Assembly: GCA_023145475.1 (NCBI GenBank)
Contig: JAGLDR010000118.1
Coordinates: forward strand, 1-36,349
DNA: 36,349 bases
Origin: a bacterium
Lineage (GTDB): Bacteria > UBP6 > UBA1177 > JAGLDR01
Direction of reading: 5' to 3'
Below the pieces are notes generated by a model. The model searched no databases. It saw nothing but the letters and a program-made list of their open reading frames with translations, and was not told where the DNA came from. Within the stretch, counting starts at the first letter, position 1. Each line of letters starts with the position of its first letter. Shown in pieces: positions 1 to 8,655 of this stretch. Made by a program: the position numbers and the translations under genes.

Positions 1-32
1 TTCTTCATCATAACGACCTCCTGCCGCGCTCT

Positions 33-722
33 TTAAATATCGTCTAATTCGTCTTTAGTATCGCCTGGCTGAAAAAGTGTGGCATCAATCTTTTTTAGCT
101 CGTTAAAAGTTTTCTCGTTGAAGAGAAGTGTCTTTTTGGAGTGATTTGAAAGATACCACTTCCCTTTTTTCAAAACAGCGGAGAGGTCGCCAACCGCAAA
201 TTCAAGAAGAGTTTTTCCCGTTTTATCATAGAGAAAATATATACCATCTGCCGTACAGACTTTTCTTTGACCGCTCTCACTACAAAGACCTTCAAACTTC
301 TCTTTTGAACCTGCAAGGATATTAAAAAGAAGAGGAGGAAATGGTGAGCCAAACAGATTCTTTGTTATGACATCCCAGGGCTCATAAAGCCACTTTCCCT
401 CTGCAAAAACAGCTGTTTCTTTGCCGTTTACAATCAGTGTTGCAACGGCAACATTAAATGGGCCAGTAATGTCCATCCGCCAGCTATTGCCGTTATGAAA
501 CAACTCAAAATGGCCATTTACTTTCCCTTTATAACGGGCATTATCAATCCAGAGTGTTATATCTCCAGAGGAGTGATAGGACGGAGCTTTAGAGCCAACT
601 TCAAAACTCTCTTTATGCCAGCCATCGGTAGATGAAACGGTAAGATTTCCAACAGGAAAGGATGAACACGACAGAAAAAGAAGCATCAATAACGATGCAG
701 TAACAACTCTTATTCTATACAT
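33..722 (-). CDS. Outer-membrane lipoprotein, LolB/DUF4292-like beta-barrel fold (tentative)
   Basis: Internal start [21 protein letters not shown] gives a lipobox signal peptide (the ORF's longer N-terminus is unlikely). The region DITLWIDNARYKGKVNGHFELFHNGNSWRMDITGPFNVAVATLIVNGKE resembles LolB-type lipoproteins. ATG at 722..720 overlaps the ftsH stop at 715..717. Confidence 0.65.
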   Translation of the reverse strand: MYRIRVVTASLLMLLFLSCSSFPVGNLTVSSTDGWHKESFEVGSKAPSYHSSGDITLWIDNARYKGKVNGHFELFHNGNSWRMDITGPFNVAVATLIVNGKETAVFAEGKWLYEPWDVITKNLFGSPFPPLLFNILAGSKEKFEGLCSESGQRKVCTADGIYFLYDKTGKTLLEFAVGDLSAVLKKGKWYLSNHSKKTLLFNEKTFNELKKIDATLFQPGDTKDELDDI

Positions 723-2634
723 TTTCTGAGGCAGGTTCAGGAGAAACAGGAGCATCATCTTGAATATCGTCTTCTTTTTTCTTTTTTTGCTCTTCTGCCA
801 TCTTTTTTGCATATTTAGCAGGATCAAGAACTTCAAGAATTTGATCTCTATCAAGTGTCTCATGCTCCATCAAAGCATCAACAAGTGATGCAATTAAATC
901 AGCTTTCTCGGACAACAACGCTTTAACACGGTCATATGATCCAGCCACAATAGTGTGTATCTCTTCATCAATTTGCTTTGCAATATATTCACTGGTATGC
1001 ATTCTCTGACCGAGCTCTCTGCCTAGAAAAACTTGCTCAGAATTTTCACCAAAGTGTAGTGGGCCAAGTTTGTCACTCATTCCATATTTGGTTACCATAT
1101 TTTTTGCGATGGAGGTAGCTCGTTCAATATCGTTGCTTGCGCCAGTTGTTATGCGTTTCATAAAGAGCTCTTCCGCAGCTCGTCCACCCATCAGAACATC
1201 TATTCCTGCAAGCAACTCATCTCTGTGTGCTGAAAGACGATCTTTCTCAGGGAGAGATTGAGTAACACCGAGAGCACGACCACGAGGAACAATACTGACC
1301 TTGTGAACAGGATCGGCAAGCGGGGTGAAGAATCCAGTAACCGTATGCCCTGCTTCATGCCATGCTGTATCCCGTTTTTCATCTTCGGTTAAAACCATTG
1401 AATAACGAGGTTTTCCCATAAGCACTTTATCTTTTGCTGATTCAAGCTCAACATCTGTTACCAACTCTACTCTTTTTGACGCTGCAATAAGAGCAGCCTC
1501 ATTAAGAAGATTAGCCAAATCAGCTCCTGAAAACCCAGGAGTTCCCTGTGCTATCGCCTTGAAATCTATATGGTCAGCTATTCTAATTTTTTTGGCATGT
1601 ACCTTTAAAATCTCTTCTCGTCCTCTAATATCGGGCATTGGAACCGTCACCTGACGATCAAAACGGCCAGGACGCAAAAGTGCAGGATCAAGAACATCAG
1701 GACGGTTTGTAGCAGCCATAATAATGACACCAGAATCGCCAGCAAATCCATCCATCTCGACAAGCAACTGATTCAATGTTTGCTCTCGCTCATCATTTCC
1801 GCCACCAACACCAGCACCTCTTTGGCGACCTACTGCATCAATCTCATCGACAAAGACGATACATGGTGCATTCTCTCGTGCTGACTTAAAAAGATCGCGG
1901 ACACGGCTTGCACCGACACCGACGAACATCTCTACAAAATCTGAACCACTAATTGAGAAAAATGGAGCATCGGCTTCACCAGCAACCGCTTTTGCAAGCA
2001 GTGTTTTTCCTGTTCCTGGAGCGCCAACAAGCAAAACGCCACGAGGAATTTTTGCCCCCATTTTTGTATAAACTTTTGGCTGTTTTAAGAAATCAACAAC
2101 CTCTTCTAGCTCCTCTTTTGCCTCTTCAATTCCAGCAACATCTTTGAAAGTGATAGGATTTCCATCTTTTCCAACCATTTGATGGCGAGATTTTCCAAAA
2201 GAAAACGCTTTATTTCCGCCACCCTGCATCTGTCTCATAAAAAAGATGAAAAGACCAATCATAATAATCATAGGCAGCCACGATACAAGTATCGATTTCA
2301 GTAGCGAATCGTCTTCAGGTTTGATATATGTTGCAGGCACATTGTTGCTGCTCAAAAACTCCATCATTCTTTCGCCTGAGGGGCCGATGGCTATAAACTT
2401 TATATCTTTTTCGCCCTCATCTTCTGCTTTCATCTCACCTTTATATTCGATTCCATCAATCACAACTTCTGTAATTTCACCAGCTTTTGCCTTATGACGA
2501 AACTCTGTCATAGAAATCTCAGTAGGCTTCTCTTTACTGGTTAGTTGTGTCAAATTGACAACGACAAATACAACGGCAATTAATACCGCCCAGATGAGCA
2601 AACTTTTATGTAGCCCTTTGCTTTTCAAATTCAT
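715..2634 (-). CDS. ftsH: ATP-dependent zinc metalloprotease FtsH
   Basis: Full-length 639 aa: N-terminal TM segments, Walker [15 protein letters not shown] region, HEAGH zinc motif. Confidence 0.98.
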   Translation of the reverse strand: MNLKSKGLHKSLLIWAVLIAVVFVVVNLTQLTSKEKPTEISMTEFRHKAKAGEITEVVIDGIEYKGEMKAEDEGEKDIKFIAIGPSGERMMEFLSSNNVPATYIKPEDDSLLKSILVSWLPMIIMIGLFIFFMRQMQGGGNKAFSFGKSRHQMVGKDGNPITFKDVAGIEEAKEELEEVVDFLKQPKVYTKMGAKIPRGVLLVGAPGTGKTLLAKAVAGEADAPFFSISGSDFVEMFVGVGASRVRDLFKSARENAPCIVFVDEIDAVGRQRGAGVGGGNDEREQTLNQLLVEMDGFAGDSGVIIMAATNRPDVLDPALLRPGRFDRQVTVPMPDIRGREEILKVHAKKIRIADHIDFKAIAQGTPGFSGADLANLLNEAALIAASKRVELVTDVELESAKDKVLMGKPRYSMVLTEDEKRDTAWHEAGHTVTGFFTPLADPVHKVSIVPRGRALGVTQSLPEKDRLSAHRDELLAGIDVLMGGRAAEELFMKRITTGASNDIERATSIAKNMVTKYGMSDKLGPLHFGENSEQVFLGRELGQRMHTSEYIAKQIDEEIHTIVAGSYDRVKALLSEKADLIASLVDALMEHETLDRDQILEVLDPAKYAKKMAEEQKKKKEDDIQDDAPVSPEPASENV

Positions 2635-2660
2635 CTTTTTCTCCTCAAAAAAACCGCGCT

Positions 2661-2688
2661 ATTATAACAAAGGATGCAAAATACGCAA
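2661..2688 (-). promoter_or_regulatory. Sigma70-type promoter for ftsH
   Basis: Minus strand TTGCGT-16 nt-TATAAT with an upstream TGT (extended -10), about 30 nt upstream of the ftsH ATG. Confidence 0.55.
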
Positions 2689-2696
2689 ATATGAAA

Positions 2697-4091
2697 TTAA
2701 TAACGATACAACTCTGGTTTATATGGTCCAGCAACCTTTACACCAATATAATCAGCCTGCTCTTTAGAAAGTGTTGTTAATTTAACGCCCAATTTCTCTA
2801 AATGAAGGCGTGCAACCTCTTCATCAAGCTCTTTCGGCAGCGTTGTTACGCCTATTTCAAAATCCTGTTCCCAGAGTGCCAACTGTGCAAGCACTTGATT
2901 AGTAAAAGAGTTACTCATAACAAAGCTTGGGTGTCCTGTTGCATTTCCAAGATTTACAAGACGGCCTTCACTGAGCAAAATAATGCTGTGACCATCGGGA
3001 AACTTAATCTTATCAACTTGTGGTTTAATATTTATCTTCTGAACACCTGGCAGTGCATAAAGTTTGTCTACCTGAATTTCATTGTCAAAATGTCCAATAT
3101 TACAGACAATTGCACTCTCTTTCATCTGCTCCATATGGTCGGCACGAATAACATCTTTGTTGCCGGTTGCAGTTACAAAAATATCAGCGTCACTAATTGA
3201 CTCTTCAACTGTTGTTACCTCAAAGCCTTCCATCGCTGCCTGCATCGCGCAAATCGGATCAATCTCTGTCACCAGAACGCGAGCTCCGAAACCTTTCATC
3301 GATTGGGCGCAGCCCTTGCCAACATCACCATATCCACAGACAACAACAACCTTGCCTGCGACCATAATATCTGTTCCTCGTTTGATGCCATCTGCTAACG
3401 ATTCACGGCAACCATAGAGGTTATCAAATTTTGATTTTGTTACGGAATCATTGACATTTATTGCAGGAAAGAGGAGTTCATTCTCTTTATGCATTTGATA
3501 GAGTCTATGAACACCTGTTGTCGTCTCCTCACTGACACCCTTCATTGATTTGACCACTTTGTGCCAATAGGTGTTATCCTCTTGCAACATCTTTTTCAAA
3601 ATGGCATTCAATATACGAGACTCTTCTGAATCGTTGTTTTGCTCTAATATCGAGGCATCATTTTCAGCGGCAAAGCCACGATGAATCATAAGTGTTGCGT
3701 CACCACCATCATCAACAATAAGATGAGGCAAATTGCCATCAGGCCACTTTAAAGCGTCTAAAGTTGACTCCCAATACTCGGTCAATGTTTCACCCTTCCA
3801 TGCAAAAACAGGAGTTCCAGACTCTGCAATTGCTGCTGCTGCGTGATCTTGTGTTGAATAGATATTGCAACTCGCCCAGCGAAGTTTGGCACCTAAAGCT
3901 GCCAAAGTTTCAATCAAAACTGCTGTCTGCACTGTCATATGCAAACTACCCGTAATATTTGCCCCTTTCAACGGTTGTGAAGCACCATATTTTGCCTTAA
4001 GAGCCATAAGCCCAGGCATCTCAATTTCTGCAAGTGTAATCTCGGCCCGACCAAAGTCAGCGAGTGAAATATCTTTGATTTTGTAATCCAT
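2697..4091 (-). CDS. ahcY: S-adenosylhomocysteine hydrolase (adenosylhomocysteinase)
   Basis: 464 aa; [41 protein letters not shown]-binding motif, FNNxYG-like [12 protein letters not shown]-terminal KPELYRY. Confidence 0.98.
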   Translation of the reverse strand: MDYKIKDISLADFGRAEITLAEIEMPGLMALKAKYGASQPLKGANITGSLHMTVQTAVLIETLAALGAKLRWASCNIYSTQDHAAAAIAESGTPVFAWKGETLTEYWESTLDALKWPDGNLPHLIVDDGGDATLMIHRGFAAENDASILEQNNDSEESRILNAILKKMLQEDNTYWHKVVKSMKGVSEETTTGVHRLYQMHKENELLFPAINVNDSVTKSKFDNLYGCRESLADGIKRGTDIMVAGKVVVVCGYGDVGKGCAQSMKGFGARVLVTEIDPICAMQAAMEGFEVTTVEESISDADIFVTATGNKDVIRADHMEQMKESAIVCNIGHFDNEIQVDKLYALPGVQKINIKPQVDKIKFPDGHSIILLSEGRLVNLGNATGHPSFVMSNSFTNQVLAQLALWEQDFEIGVTTLPKELDEEVARLHLEKLGVKLTTLSKEQADYIGVKVAGPYKPELYRY

Positions 4092-4129
4092 CTACATCTC
4101 CATATAGTAAAAAACAGATACAGCTTGAG

Positions 4130-4157
4130 AATATAGCAGTTTTTGCCTAAACTGCAA
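4130..4157 (-). promoter_or_regulatory. Putative ahcY promoter with palindrome filling the spacer
   Basis: Minus strand TTGCAG-16 nt-TATATT. The spacer plus part of the -35 is the inverted repeat GCAGTTT-AGGCAA-AAACTGC (4136..4155). Confidence 0.5.
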
Positions 4158-4161
4158 CTTA

Positions 4162-5097
4162 TTACTTATTCAAATAGAAGTTGCTAAAGAAGTTTCTTGC
4201 ACTATCTTCCGCCTCTTTCATCAACAAAAGGGCATCAGAAAAGTCAGAATTTGAAGCAGAAAAAACTCCGTGTCCTTGCACAATGACGACACCACACTCT
4301 TTAATTGCTGATGGAACCGTCTCCCACAAGCCGCCAACTCCTGATCCTGGCGCACCTGAAACAACGGGAATATCACCAAAAGCATCAGGATTGACAAGAG
4401 AGAGTGCAACGGCACTTCGCGGATGTCCGTGCGTGATAAATTGAAACTCTTTTGCTATCCTTTTGTGTGCTTCATATTCACTTGAGGGCGTTCCACCTTT
4501 ACACTCGCCATCCAGAGAACAGTGAACCATATTTCCTTCAAGGCTATCGAGCAAAGTCCCCGATGCTGAGATCTCTAAAACACCGTTCGGGTGAAATCTG
4601 CTGACATTTCCAAAAACAGAATCAACCATTCCTGAGGCTACCATCACTTTTCCTGCCTCAACTGGAGAAAAAACATCATCCATTTTTGGAAGAGCAACTG
4701 GCTCAAACAGGCGATTCAACAGAATATGTTTGAAATGCTTGTCGCTAACCATTCGAATAGTGGCGTCAACCTGCAAAGAGAAGGCAAGCGAGCTTATTTT
4801 CAAAAAAATTTCTGTTGCGTGTTCTCCTCTCGCATAAAACTCACCCGACGGCAAAACACCAGCGGACAAACCCTCTTTGAAAAGATGAATATCACCTAGA
4901 AACAGACCAGCTTCGCTATCTTTCGGCGTCACCATTGACAAACCTGACAATTCATATGATTTCAGAATAATATCAAGTGGATACATTGGAGTTGCCGTCA
5001 TCAAAAAGCCATCATTTTGAGGCACGATTGTTATAGATTCTTTATAAAAAAGCCTATGCGTTTCACACAGTTGCGGAATGGAATCAAAGGAGATCAT
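4162..5097 (-). CDS. Class II aldolase/adducin-family protein with ~150-aa N-terminal extension
   Basis: C-terminal half GNVSRFHPNGVLEISASGTLL...TPSSEYEAHKRI...THGHPRSAVALS...GHGVFSAS matches the class II aldolase/adducin fold, including metal-binding histidines. SD-like AGAGGA upstream. Confidence 0.82.
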   Translation of the reverse strand: MISFDSIPQLCETHRLFYKESITIVPQNDGFLMTATPMYPLDIILKSYELSGLSMVTPKDSEAGLFLGDIHLFKEGLSAGVLPSGEFYARGEHATEIFLKISSLAFSLQVDATIRMVSDKHFKHILLNRLFEPVALPKMDDVFSPVEAGKVMVASGMVDSVFGNVSRFHPNGVLEISASGTLLDSLEGNMVHCSLDGECKGGTPSSEYEAHKRIAKEFQFITHGHPRSAVALSLVNPDAFGDIPVVSGAPGSGVGGLWETVPSAIKECGVVIVQGHGVFSASNSDFSDALLLMKEAEDSARNFFSNFYLNK

Positions 5098-5464
5098 TCA
5101 AAAGTATCCTCTGCGCTTTTATCTTTATAGTTTTTCTTAATTGTCGTGCCAGTGGAACGACTGTTTCAAAATCAGGAAATTCCTCAGAAAATTGCATCAT
5201 TCTTCTAAGATTCTTTTCGTTGAAACTATTTCCATATCTTTCAACCAATTGTGTCGCCAGTGGTGTCACAATCTGCTTTCCGTATTCTGCTCGCTTGTTA
5301 TGAAGGATATTGTCATTTATCTTCTTGCCAACTTGCCAGTAGGTTAAGGTTAGAATGCTGTTTACTTGTGCAACTACTTGGTTTTTACTTTGCTCAATTA
5401 AAACAGCGAGTTCTGTGAAAAGTTGTTGCTCGTTCGTGTTCGATTTTACAATTTCTTTTGCCAT
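5084..5464 (-). pseudogene. Truncated DUF1016 (YhcG-type) N-terminal domain protein
   Basis: LTYWQVGKKINDNIL...GKQIVTPLATQLVERYGNSFNEKNLRRMMQFSEEFPDFETVVPLARQL is the DUF1016 N-terminal domain. Homology then stops, followed by RKTIKIKAQRILLNDLL* with no C-terminal nuclease domain; the 3' end overlaps the aldolase start. Confidence 0.8.
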
Positions 5465-5500
5465 AATATCACCTTTTTATACTTTTCTTCAAGTCACGCA

Positions 5501-5529
5501 ACTTTATCACTGCTACATTCGCATGTCAA
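5501..5529 (-). promoter_or_regulatory. Sigma70-type promoter of the truncated DUF1016 gene
   Basis: Minus strand TTGACA-17 nt (TGCGAATGTAGCAGTGA)-TAAAGT. Confidence 0.6.
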
Positions 5530-5533
5530 GTTG

Positions 5534-6415
5534 TCACGCTTTCTCTTCGCCTTTTAGTTTTTCCAGAATATCCTTAGCATCCATCTCTAATTTAGAGAAT
5601 GCAAACCACTTCTTACCTGCATCCTTAAGGCTTGCTCCAAAATGATAAACAACTTTGTTGTCAATAATCATAAATCTATCGTGTGCCGTAATCAGTTTTT
5701 TTAGCTCAATTTTAGGATATTGGATATTATGCTTCTGTAAATCTTGTTTTATGATTTTATCTATTGTTTTGGTATAGATAACAGCTTTCACATTTTTATT
5801 TCGCTTAGCCAATTGCTTGAAAACAGTATCATCAATATAGTTGTCAATTACAATTATTGATTTTTTTGCTGTACGAATAATATCTGCAATTAGCGTGTAG
5901 GCATCAAAAATCTGTCCATCATAAAAAATGTTCTGCTTTGGTTTTATCTCGTTTGCTTCCAAAGCATTAAAAATTTGTTCAAATTTATTATCTGTAATTA
6001 TTTGCCTTTTTTCTATAGTTTCAAGTCTCTGAAAAACACCTGCATTTATTGTAATGAATTTTTTCATATCCACAAATGCCTGCATAATTTGTATACTGAC
6101 CTGAATAGCAGTATCGCTTCGCAAAACAGCCGAAAGCATCGCTACGCCTTGCTCAGTAAATACATATGAGTTTATCGATGAATGTTTTAATTTTTTGAAC
6201 CGGTCGCAATTTGCGACCAGTTCATTTTTTTCTATGTCATTCAATTGAAATCTAAATAATATAGGGAAGCGTTTAATATTTCTTTTTACTTGTTCATTAA
6301 GTCTCTTTACTTCAATATTGTATAACTCTGCCAAATCTCTATCAATCATAACTTGTTGGTTCCGAATTGTGAAAATCCGACTTTGTATATTGTCTGCTTT
6401 ACTTATTTCATGCAT
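5534..6415 (-). CDS. ORF6N domain protein with C-terminal phospholipase-D-like domain
   Basis: N-terminal IRNQQVMIDRDLAELYNIEVKRLNEQVKRNIKRFP...FTEQGVAMLSAVL is ORF6N. C-terminal HDRFMIIDNKVVYHFGASLKDAGKKWFAFSKL is PLD-like. Start placed at MHEISKADN because the promoter lies downstream of the ORF's first ATG. Confidence 0.88.
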   Translation of the reverse strand: MHEISKADNIQSRIFTIRNQQVMIDRDLAELYNIEVKRLNEQVKRNIKRFPILFRFQLNDIEKNELVANCDRFKKLKHSSINSYVFTEQGVAMLSAVLRSDTAIQVSIQIMQAFVDMKKFITINAGVFQRLETIEKRQIITDNKFEQIFNALEANEIKPKQNIFYDGQIFDAYTLIADIIRTAKKSIIVIDNYIDDTVFKQLAKRNKNVKAVIYTKTIDKIIKQDLQKHNIQYPKIELKKLITAHDRFMIIDNKVVYHFGASLKDAGKKWFAFSKLEMDAKDILEKLKGEEKA

Positions 6416-6468
6416 ATCCACCTCTCTCAAACACCATCTTGCCCTATCAAATAGAACAAGAAAAAAGA

Positions 6469-6497
6469 AGTCTAACAAGCTGATATTTCTATGTCAA
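6469..6497 (-). promoter_or_regulatory. Sigma70-type promoter of the ORF6N-PLD gene
   Basis: Minus strand TTGACA-17 nt (TAGAAATATCAGCTTGT)-TAGACT. Confidence 0.6.
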
Positions 6498-6540
6498 CCT
6501 AAAACAAGTGTTGTGACAAAAAAATGATATTTTCAACTAA

Positions 6541-6984
6541 TTATTTTTGCGTTGGAAGTGAAAGATTAAGCGTATCACGCCACTCAACAATGTGGCTTGT
6601 CGCCCACGCAACACCGTCTGTTTTGCTGTCAATCTCATAGATAATATGCAACTGCGGATAGATAAGCCAGCGACCTGCGTGCATTCTTACGGTATCAACT
6701 TTTTTGATGGCAGAGAGTGGAATAACCACCTCTTTTGCTGGTAACCACATAAGAAAAACAAGCTCAGTTTCGTAGAGTGCTAAAATACCCTTCCCTCGAA
6801 TTTGTTTGCCTCGTTTTGATGAAAAACCGGAAAAGTTGGCACTTTTATCAAGCAAAACCGCCTCTTCAGGATGTAATTCATCAAGTCGCGAAAAGCGCTT
6901 TGCTTTTATGTGGCGAAAGGAAAAAACAAGGAGAACAACAAGAAATAGTGATGATAAAACAAGAATATGAATCCAGATATCCAT
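6541..6984 (-). CDS. Small membrane-anchored hypothetical protein (possible PH-like domain)
   Basis: N-terminal TM helix IHILVLSSLFLVVLLVFSF; adjacent to the decarboxylase beta-subunit stop (about 1 nt gap). Confidence 0.65.
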   Translation of the reverse strand: MDIWIHILVLSSLFLVVLLVFSFRHIKAKRFSRLDELHPEEAVLLDKSANFSGFSSKRGKQIRGKGILALYETELVFLMWLPAKEVVIPLSAIKKVDTVRMHAGRWLIYPQLHIIYEIDSKTDGVAWATSHIVEWRDTLNLSLPTQK

Positions 6985-6985
6985 C

Positions 6986-8194
6986 TTAGAAAGGAATTAA
7001 TCCAAGGAGAATACCAGCAGCGATTGCAGAGCCGATAACACCAGCAACATTTGGCGCCATAGCGTGCATCAGAAGGTGATTCTCAGGATCTTCATGTCGG
7101 CCAACATGCTGCGCAACACGGGCTGAATCAGGAACCGCTGAAACACCGGCACAACCAATAATTGGATTGATTTTATTGCCATCTTTAAGGAAAAGATTCA
7201 TAAATTTAGCAAAGAGAACACCGCCAGTTGTTGCAATAACAAAAGAGAGTGCGCCTAAGATGAAAATAACAACAGATTTCGGGTTAAGAAAGTGAGCTGC
7301 TGCGGTACTCGCACCAACGGTCAATCCTATCAAAATTGTTGTAATATCAATCAGAGCATTAGATGCTGTCTTTGCAAGACGATCTGTCACACCTGACTCT
7401 TTCATTATATTCCCAGCCATCAGCATACCAATAAGTGGCAGGCCTCCAGGGGCAATCATTGTACAGAGCAAAAATGCAACCACAGGAAAAAACACCTTCT
7501 CTCTTTTCGAGACTTTCCGTGGTGGTTTCATACGAATAAGTCGCTCTTTTTTTGAGGTCAGAGCATAAATTATCGGTTGCTGAATTACGGGAACAAGCGC
7601 CATATATGAATACGCTGCAATGGCAATCGCACCGATAAGATGCGGAGCCATCAGACCCGAAATAAAGATTGAGGTTGGACCATCTGCACCTCCAATGATA
7701 CCGATACTCGCTGCCTCCTGTAAATTGAAAGCAACGCTCTCCCATCCCATCGAGACAAACCACGCATTCAGACCTGTTGCATCAAAAACGCCACCCATTG
7801 CGAGGGATATCAAAAATGCAGCAAAGATACCGATTTGAGCAGCACCACCAAGCAAAATAAGCTTAGGATTACTAATCATATAGGAGAAATCAGTCATCGC
7901 ACCAATACCAAAAAAGATAAGTGGTGGATAAATTCCCTTCAAAACACCGTAATAGAGATAGTTCATAACAGAACCATCGTCATAAACACCAATTTTGATG
8001 CCAGCCGCGGAAGGAATATTCCCCAGTAAAATACCAAAGCCAATCGGCAAAAGAAGGAGTGGCTCCCACCCTTTTGCAATTGCCAAATAGATAAAGGTAA
8101 TTCCAATCAGTAACATCAAAATGTTACCGAATGAAAGATGATGAAATCCTGTTGTCTGCCAAAACTGAAGGAATCCGTCTAATATAAGTTGCAT
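6986..8194 (-). CDS. mmdB: Sodium ion-translocating decarboxylase subunit beta
   Basis: 402-aa polytopic protein with GIGAMTDFSYMISNPKLILLGGAAQIGIF, GIIGGADGPTSIF and INPIIGCAGVSAVPDSARVAQ motifs of OadB/MmdB/GcdB; SD GGGGGAG. Confidence 0.96.
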   Translation of the reverse strand: MQLILDGFLQFWQTTGFHHLSFGNILMLLIGITFIYLAIAKGWEPLLLLPIGFGILLGNIPSAAGIKIGVYDDGSVMNYLYYGVLKGIYPPLIFFGIGAMTDFSYMISNPKLILLGGAAQIGIFAAFLISLAMGGVFDATGLNAWFVSMGWESVAFNLQEAASIGIIGGADGPTSIFISGLMAPHLIGAIAIAAYSYMALVPVIQQPIIYALTSKKERLIRMKPPRKVSKREKVFFPVVAFLLCTMIAPGGLPLIGMLMAGNIMKESGVTDRLAKTASNALIDITTILIGLTVGASTAAAHFLNPKSVVIFILGALSFVIATTGGVLFAKFMNLFLKDGNKINPIIGCAGVSAVPDSARVAQHVGRHEDPENHLLMHAMAPNVAGVIGSAIAAGILLGLIPF

Positions 8195-8202
8195 AACTCC
8201 CC

Positions 8203-8640
8203 CTATCCTATCACAATAAGAGCTTGTTTTTCTTGAACATTATCGCCTTCTGAAACATCAATCGACAACACCTTTCCGCTTAATGTAGAATTGATGTCGT
8301 TTTCCATCTTCATCGCTTCCATTACGGCAACTTTATCACCTGCTTTAACGATGTCACCAACCCTTACAAGCATTTTCAAAATAAGCCCTGGCATTGGAGC
8401 AACAATCGCGTCACCCATTGTCGCTGCTGCCGCTGGCATAGGAGCAGGAATAGAGTTTGCAGTTGGAGCAGTTTTCCGAGTCACTTTTGGAATGATAATC
8501 GGTGCATCTTCCCCTTCTGGATACTCTATCTGCACGGTTGTCGCTTTGCCGTTCACCACAACTGTTGCTGTCGTAACACCAAAATCTTTCACTTCGACTT
8601 CGTATTTTTTGTCATTGATATGCAAAGAATACTTTTTCAT
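8203..8640 (-). CDS. mmdC: Biotin carboxyl carrier subunit of the decarboxylase
   Basis: 145 aa; C-terminal biotinylation motif VMEAMKMENDI, Pro/Ala linker; SD AGGGAGAG. Confidence 0.93.
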   Translation of the reverse strand: MKKYSLHINDKKYEVEVKDFGVTTATVVVNGKATTVQIEYPEGEDAPIIIPKVTRKTAPTANSIPAPMPAAAATMGDAIVAPMPGLILKMLVRVGDIVKAGDKVAVMEAMKMENDINSTLSGKVLSIDVSEGDNVQEKQALIVIG

Positions 8641-8655
8641 TTTACTCTCCCTAAA

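Noticed and set aside
4092-4161. SAH riboswitch upstream of ahcY
   Set aside because: The leader after the predicted -10 is only about 40 nt and I do not see the conserved GAGGAGCG-type core; a protein operator fits better.
6416-6478. Longer N-terminus of the ORF6N-PLD protein (start at 6478)
   Set aside because: The consensus promoter (6469..6497) overlaps this start; the ATG at 6415 fits both promoter spacing and the family N-terminus.
5084-6540. Complete transposon or integron
   Set aside because: No transposase/integrase gene, terminal inverted repeats or flanking target-site duplication could be identified.
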